A DNA stretch of 64,000 bases from Nocardioides sp. (GTDB lineage Bacteria; Actinomycetota; Actinomycetes; Propionibacteriales; Nocardioidaceae), in assembly GCA_002729525.1 (NCBI GenBank), contig PBYI01000048.1, forward strand, positions 1 through 64,000, written 5' to 3'. Below, in pieces: positions 60,117-64,000 of the stretch. Within the stretch, counting starts at the first letter, position 1. Every line of letters begins with the position of its first letter. The notes beneath the pieces were generated by a model, which saw only the letters and a program-made list of their open reading frames with translations, ran no database searches and was not told the origin of the DNA. The position numbers and the translations under genes were made by a program.

Positions 60117-61351
60117 TGCCCGTCGACCTGTCGCCCGATGCCACCGAGGCCGAGGCGTACGCCGCCGCCGACGCGTGGGTGCGCGAGCACCTGCCCGCCG
60201 ACGTGCTCAAGGCCGCGCTCGGCGCGGAGTGGCCCGAGGTGGCGGCGTTCGTCGCCGACCCCGAGCGGTCCACGCCATGGTTCGCCGCCCTCGGCGACGC
60301 TGGCCTGTCCTCCCCGACCTGGCCCTGTGAGCACGGCGGGCTCGGGCTGTCGGCCGCCTCGGCGGGCGCGGTGACCGAGGCCGTCACGCAGTACCGCGTG
60401 GGGCGCACGATGGCCGACTTCGTGGGCCTCGCGCTCGCCGGGCCGACGATCATCGCCCACGGCACCGCCGCGCAGAAGGAGCGCTTCCTCGGCCCGCTGG
60501 CGCGCGGCGAGCACCGCTGGTGCCAGCTGTTCAGCGAGCCCGGCGCCGGCTCCGACCTCGCCGGCCTCAGCACCCGCGCCGAGCAGCAGGCCGACGGCAC
60601 CTGGGTGGTCAACGGGCAGAAGGTGTGGAGCAGCTTCGCCCACCTGTCCGACTTCGGCCTGCTCATGGCCCGCACCGACCCGTCGCTGCCCAAGCACCGC
60701 GGCATCACCTACTTCCTGGTCGACATGACGACGCCGGGCGTCGAGGCCCGGCCGCTGCGCCAGATGACCGGGCACGCGGAGTTCAACGAGGTCTTCCTGA
60801 CGGAGGTCGAGCTGCCCGCCGACGCCGTGCTCGGCGAGCTCAACGGCGGCTGGGCGGTCGCCATCACCACGCTCATGCAGGAGCGCAACGGCCTCACCGG
60901 GCGCCCGGCCGTCGGCGACGGCAAGGCCGACGAGCTGCTCCGGCGGGCCCACGGCAACGGGTCGCTCGAGGAGCCGGTGCTGCGCGACCGGCTGCTGCGG
61001 ATGCTCGTCGAGGAGCGCGCGCTCCAGATGACCACCCTCCGGGCGTACGCCGAGGCGGGCCGCGGCGCCGCCGGCGCCGAGGGGTCGGTGCGCAAGCTCG
61101 TCAACGCCCAGCTCGAGGAGGAGGCCGGTGCCCTGGCCGCCGAGGTCGACCCGCTGACGGCGCTCTCCTGGCCGGCCGGCGGAGCCGTGCCGGCGCCGGT
61201 CGAGGAGTTCTTGGCGATGAAGACGACCAGCATCGCCGGCGGCACCTCGGAGATCCAGCGCAACATCATCGCCGAGCGGCTGCTCGGGCTCCCGAAGGAT
61301 CCCGACCCCGAGAAGGACAAGCCGTTCTCCGAACGGCCACGCACCAGCTGA
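60116..61351 (+). CDS. Acyl-CoA dehydrogenase, subunit of a heteromeric enzyme (pair 1)
   Basis: 411 residues. QLFSEPGAGSDLAGLSTRAE, VVNGQKVWSSFAHLSDFG, PLRQMTGHAEFNEVFLTEVE and AGGTSEIQRNIIAERLLGLP match the FadE26/FadE28-like subunit of alpha2beta2 dehydrogenases. It has the FAD loop that its partner lacks, while the YEGT glutamate position reads IAGGT. Together they would desaturate a branched or steroid-like acyl-CoA. A crotonase gene follows after 35 bases, now damaged. Confidence 0.86.
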   Translation: MPVDLSPDATEAEAYAAADAWVREHLPADVLKAALGAEWPEVAAFVADPERSTPWFAALGDAGLSSPTWPCEHGGLGLSAASAGAVTEAVTQYRVGRTMADFVGLALAGPTIIAHGTAAQKERFLGPLARGEHRWCQLFSEPGAGSDLAGLSTRAEQQADGTWVVNGQKVWSSFAHLSDFGLLMARTDPSLPKHRGITYFLVDMTTPGVEARPLRQMTGHAEFNEVFLTEVELPADAVLGELNGGWAVAITTLMQERNGLTGRPAVGDGKADELLRRAHGNGSLEEPVLRDRLLRMLVEERALQMTTLRAYAEAGRGAAGAEGSVRKLVNAQLEEEAGALAAEVDPLTALSWPAGGAVPAPVEEFLAMKTTSIAGGTSEIQRNIIAERLLGLPKDPDPEKDKPFSERPRTS

Positions 61352-61386
61352 CCGGTCGACCGCACCCGACCCACGAAGGGACCCTC

Positions 61387-62215
61387 ATGACCCTCACGGC
61401 CGCCGACGACGTCGGCCGGGGCGACCCCGGGCAGGACCTGCCCGCCTACGGCACGCTGCGCCTGGAGCGCCCGGCCGACGGCGTCGTCCTCCTGACGCTC
61501 GATCGCCCCCAGCGGCTCAACGCGATGTCGCCCGACCTGCTCACCGACCTGCACGCGGCCCTCGACCACGTCGCGGCCGACGACGCCTGCCGGGTGCTGG
61601 TGCTCACCGGCGCGGGCCGCGGGTTCTGCGCGGGCCTCGACCTCACGGCGTACGCGATGGGGGAGGAGGTCGCCGAGAGCGGCGGCGGGCAGTCGCCGCA
61701 GGAGCGGCTGGCGCTCCAGCAGTGGATCGCCTCGCTCGTGCCGAAGCTCCGCGCCCTGCCGAAGCCGGTCGTGGCGGCCGTCAACGGACCGGCGGCCGGC
61801 GGCGTCCGCGCGCTTCAACGTGGCGTTCGTCCGGATCGGTCTCTCCGGCTGCGACATCGGGGTGAGCTGGCTGCTGCCCCGCCTGGTCGGGGCCTCCCGC
61901 GCCTTCGAGCTGCTGCTGAGCGGCCGGATCGTCGACGCCGACGAGGCGGACCGGATCGGTCTGGTCACCCGCGTCGTCGCGGACGAGGATCTCCTGGACG
62001 CCGCACTCGCCACGGCCGCCGACATCGCGCGGAACAGCCCGATGGGAGTGCGGATGACCAAGGAGGTCATGTGGAGCCAGCTCGAGGTGGGCAGCCTCCA
62101 GGCCGGCATCGACCTGGAGAACCGCACCCAGATCCTCACGTCCTTCACCGCCGACCACCTCGAGGCGTCCGCGGCGTTCCGCGAGCGCCGCGCCCCCGAC
62201 TTCCGCGACCGCTGA
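61387..62215 (+). pseudogene. Crotonase-family gene broken by an internal deletion and frameshift
   Basis: The first 139 codons (to about 61803) read as a normal crotonase: DRPQRLNAMSPDLL, FCAGLDLTAYAMGEE and VNGPAAGG. The rest continues in another frame from 61805 (ARFNVAFVRIGLSG, CDIGVSWLLPRLVG, to a stop at 62215). Compared with the paralogue at 11082, the segment after AAGG that should read GLALVCASDVRVAS is missing, about 44 bases, which removes the second oxyanion-hole helix and shifts the frame. Unframed translation would stop at 62247. All neighbours are intact. Either a recent mutation or a collapse in the assembly of this GC-rich stretch. Confidence 0.8.
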
Positions 62216-62243
62216 CCGCACCCCAACCCCGGAGGAGCACCGC

Positions 62244-63464
62244 GTGACGAGCACGCTCGACCAGGCCCCCGCGCCCACCACTCCCGACGGCGCCCGCGCC
62301 CGTGCCCTGGCGGCCGCCCGCGAGGTGGTCGCCGGACACCCGCCGACCGAGGTGCCGCAGCGCGAGTTCCTCGAGGCCTGCTTCGACGCCGGGCTGGCGT
62401 GGGTGCAGTTCCCCGAGGGCCTCGGCGGTCTCGGGGCCGACCAGGGCGTGCAGGCCGCGGTCGACGCCGTCCTCCAGGGCGCGGGCGGCCCGATCCCGTT
62501 CTGGCTGAACCCGATGGGCTACGGCATGGCCGCGCCCACCGTCGTCGCGCACGGCAGCCGCGCGCTCCAGGAGCGGCTGCTCAAGCCGCTCTACTGCTGC
62601 GACGAGATCTGGTGCCAGCTGTTCTCCGAGCCGGGCGTGGGCTCCGACCTGGCCGGTCTGGCCACCCGCGCGGTGCCCGAGGGCAACGAGTGGGTCGTCG
62701 ACGGTCAGAAGGTCTGGACGTCGAGCGCCCACAAGGCCCGCTGGGCGCTGTTGCTCGCCCGCACCGACCCCGACCAGCCCAAGCACCGTGGGCTGACCTA
62801 CTTCGTGCTCGACATGCACCAGCCCGGCGTCGAGGTGCGTCCGCTGCGCCAGATGACCGGCGAGGCGGAGTTCAACGAGGTGCACCTGACCGGCGCACGC
62901 ATCCCCGACAGCCACCGCCTCGGCGAGGTCGGTGAGGGCTGGCGGGTCGCGATGACCACGCTGATGAACGAGCGCAACGCCATCGGTGGAGGCTCGAGCG
63001 TCCGCGGCTCCGGCACGATCGCCGACGCGCTGCGGCTGTGGCGCGAGCGCCCCGACCTGCACACGCCCGTGCTGCGCGAACGGCTGCTGCGGCTCGCGGT
63101 CCGTGCCGACGCCGCCCGCCTCACCGGCGACCGCTACCGCGCCGAGCAGGGTGGCCGCCCGGCCGGACCCGAGGGGTCGGTCGGCAAGCTCACCGGTGCC
63201 GAGCTCAACCAGGAGGTCTACGAGCTCTGCCTGGACCTCCTCGGCCCCGAGGCCGCGCTCTACAGCGGGTACGACCCGACGGACGCCCCGTCCGCCGGCG
63301 ACCCGCCCGACCTCGCGCGGCGGTTCCTCCGCTCGCGCGCCAACACGATCGAGGGCGGCACCTCCGAGGTGCTCCGCAACGTCGTCGCCGAGCGGCTGCT
63401 GGGGCTGCCCGGCGACGTCCGGGTCGACACCGGCCGCCCGTGGAAGGAGGTGCCCCGTGGCTGA
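62244..63464 (+). CDS. Acyl-CoA dehydrogenase, subunit of a heteromeric enzyme (pair 2)
   Basis: 406 residues. QLFSEPGVGSDLAGLATRAV, VVDGQKVWTSSAHKARWALL, PLRQMTGEAEFNEVHLTGAR and IEGGTSEVLRNVVAERLLGLP, the same subunit type as 60116 and clearly paralogous to it, but with the IEGG form that keeps a glutamate near the usual catalytic position. GTG start with CGGAGGAG upstream. It overlaps the following ACAD gene by 8 bases, forming the second pair. Confidence 0.86.
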   Translation: MTSTLDQAPAPTTPDGARARALAAAREVVAGHPPTEVPQREFLEACFDAGLAWVQFPEGLGGLGADQGVQAAVDAVLQGAGGPIPFWLNPMGYGMAAPTVVAHGSRALQERLLKPLYCCDEIWCQLFSEPGVGSDLAGLATRAVPEGNEWVVDGQKVWTSSAHKARWALLLARTDPDQPKHRGLTYFVLDMHQPGVEVRPLRQMTGEAEFNEVHLTGARIPDSHRLGEVGEGWRVAMTTLMNERNAIGGGSSVRGSGTIADALRLWRERPDLHTPVLRERLLRLAVRADAARLTGDRYRAEQGGRPAGPEGSVGKLTGAELNQEVYELCLDLLGPEAALYSGYDPTDAPSAGDPPDLARRFLRSRANTIEGGTSEVLRNVVAERLLGLPGDVRVDTGRPWKEVPRG

Positions 63465-64000
63465 TCCCACCGCCGGCACCACGTCGTACGACGGCACCGA
63501 GTTCGTGCTCACCGACGAGCAGGAGGCCGTGCGCGACCTCGCCCGCACCTTCGCCGACCGGACCTTCGACGAGTCGAGCGTCCGGGGGCTCCTCGACGAC
63601 CCGCGGGGCTTCGACCCGGCCGCCTGGCGCGCGCTGGGCCGCGACCTCGGGGTGCTCGGTCTGGCCCTCCCCACCACCGTCGGCGGCGACGCGGAGGACG
63701 GCCGCGGGCACGTCGAGCTCGCGCTGCTCGCCGAGGAGCTCGGCCGGGTGCTCGCGGGCGTCCCGCTGCTCGGCTCGGTCGCGCTCGCCGGCACCGCCCT
63801 GGCGCGCTGCGGGGACGACGCCGCGGCCGCCGAGCTGCTCGCCGGTGTGCTCGCCGGCGAGCAGGTACTCGCGCTGGCCGCGACGGACGCCGCCGGCCGG
63901 TGGGCGCCCGAGGACACCGGGGTGAGCCTGCGGGAGGGATCGGACGGCGCGGTCCTCGACGGCACCGTCTCGCACGTGGTCGACGGCGCCGCGGCCGACA
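63457..64000 (+). CDS. Acyl-CoA dehydrogenase, subunit of a heteromeric enzyme (pair 2), N-terminal part
   Basis: 181 codons to the window edge. FVLTDEQEAVRDLARTFADR, DLGVLGLALPTTVGGD and ELALLAEELGRVLAGVPLLG are the N-terminal helical domain of an ACAD of the 58917 type; like that protein the middle domain begins without a TEP...GSD loop (GEQVLALAATDAAGRW). GTG start with GGAGG 5 bases upstream. The rest lies beyond the window. Confidence 0.83.
   Translation, partial: MADPTAGTTSYDGTEFVLTDEQEAVRDLARTFADRTFDESSVRGLLDDPRGFDPAAWRALGRDLGVLGLALPTTVGGDAEDGRGHVELALLAEELGRVLAGVPLLGSVALAGTALARCGDDAAAAELLAGVLAGEQVLALAATDAAGRWAPEDTGVSLREGSDGAVLDGTVSHVVDGAAAD

Noticed and set aside
36241-64000. Full steroid (cholesterol/cholate) degradation cluster
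   Set aside because: Heteromeric ACADs, a nitronate-monooxygenase-type protein and a Liv transporter fit, but the ring-cleavage genes (kstD, kshA, hsaC), IpdAB and Mce uptake genes are absent from the window.

Overview
The window is very GC-rich, densely packed DNA with GTG and ATG starts and many 4- to 8-base gene overlaps. It looks like the chromosome of an actinobacterium, probably Nocardioides or a relative (inferred from composition, the DUF222/HNH gene at the left edge, and the gene families; no marker gene is present). No rRNA, tRNA, CRISPR array, insertion sequence or phage gene was seen. Nearly everything is catabolism of CoA-activated acids, with matching uptake systems and regulators.

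Layout. 1-8.8 kb: tail of an HNH gene, a small membrane-anchored protein, a LysR regulator divergent from pcaFIJ (end of the beta-ketoadipate pathway), a DoxX-like protein, and a universal stress protein divergent from a DosR/DosS-like two-component pair. 8.9-32.8 kb ('module A'): crotonases, acyl-CoA dehydrogenases (ACADs), three APH-family kinases resembling the kinase domain of ACAD10/11, an alpha-methylacyl-CoA racemase, SDRs, a Liv-type ABC transporter with a fused permease-ATPase, an acyl-CoA synthetase with a TetR gene, an LLM oxidoreductase, a nitroreductase and a thiolase. Five copies of a palindrome close to ACCGAACGATCGTTCGGT lie in its promoter regions. 33.1-35.9 kb: a small unknown gene, then a DHA2-type MFS exporter with its divergent TetR regulator. 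36.2-64 kb ('module B'): thiolase, racemase, three paralogous acyl-CoA synthetases, a flavoprotein of the HpaB/4-hydroxybutyryl-CoA dehydratase superfamily apparently lacking the Fe-S ligands, a second Liv transporter (fused LivH-LivM) with two tandem binding proteins, an alpha/beta hydrolase, MaoC, MFS, nitronate monooxygenase, TetR, TesB, crotonase, HSD10-like dehydrogenase and two pairs of ACADs. Nine copies of a second element, TGACRnnGACGTCA, sit at the promoters of this module, several overlapping a -35 or directly following a -10.

Working model (inference). Module B imports and activates a methyl-branched acid and shortens it by beta-oxidation: alpha-methyl racemase, two-subunit ACADs, hydratases, an HSD10-like 3-hydroxy-2-methylacyl-CoA dehydrogenase and a thiolase, under one repressor, probably the TetR protein at 53865. 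Module A adds a kinase plus ACAD combination like LvaA/LvaC of levulinate catabolism and human ACAD10/11, suggesting removal of a 4-hydroxy group from acyl-CoAs. The crotonase at 61387 carries an internal deletion and frameshift and is the one clearly broken gene. Several genes appear to be transcribed without a 5' leader.
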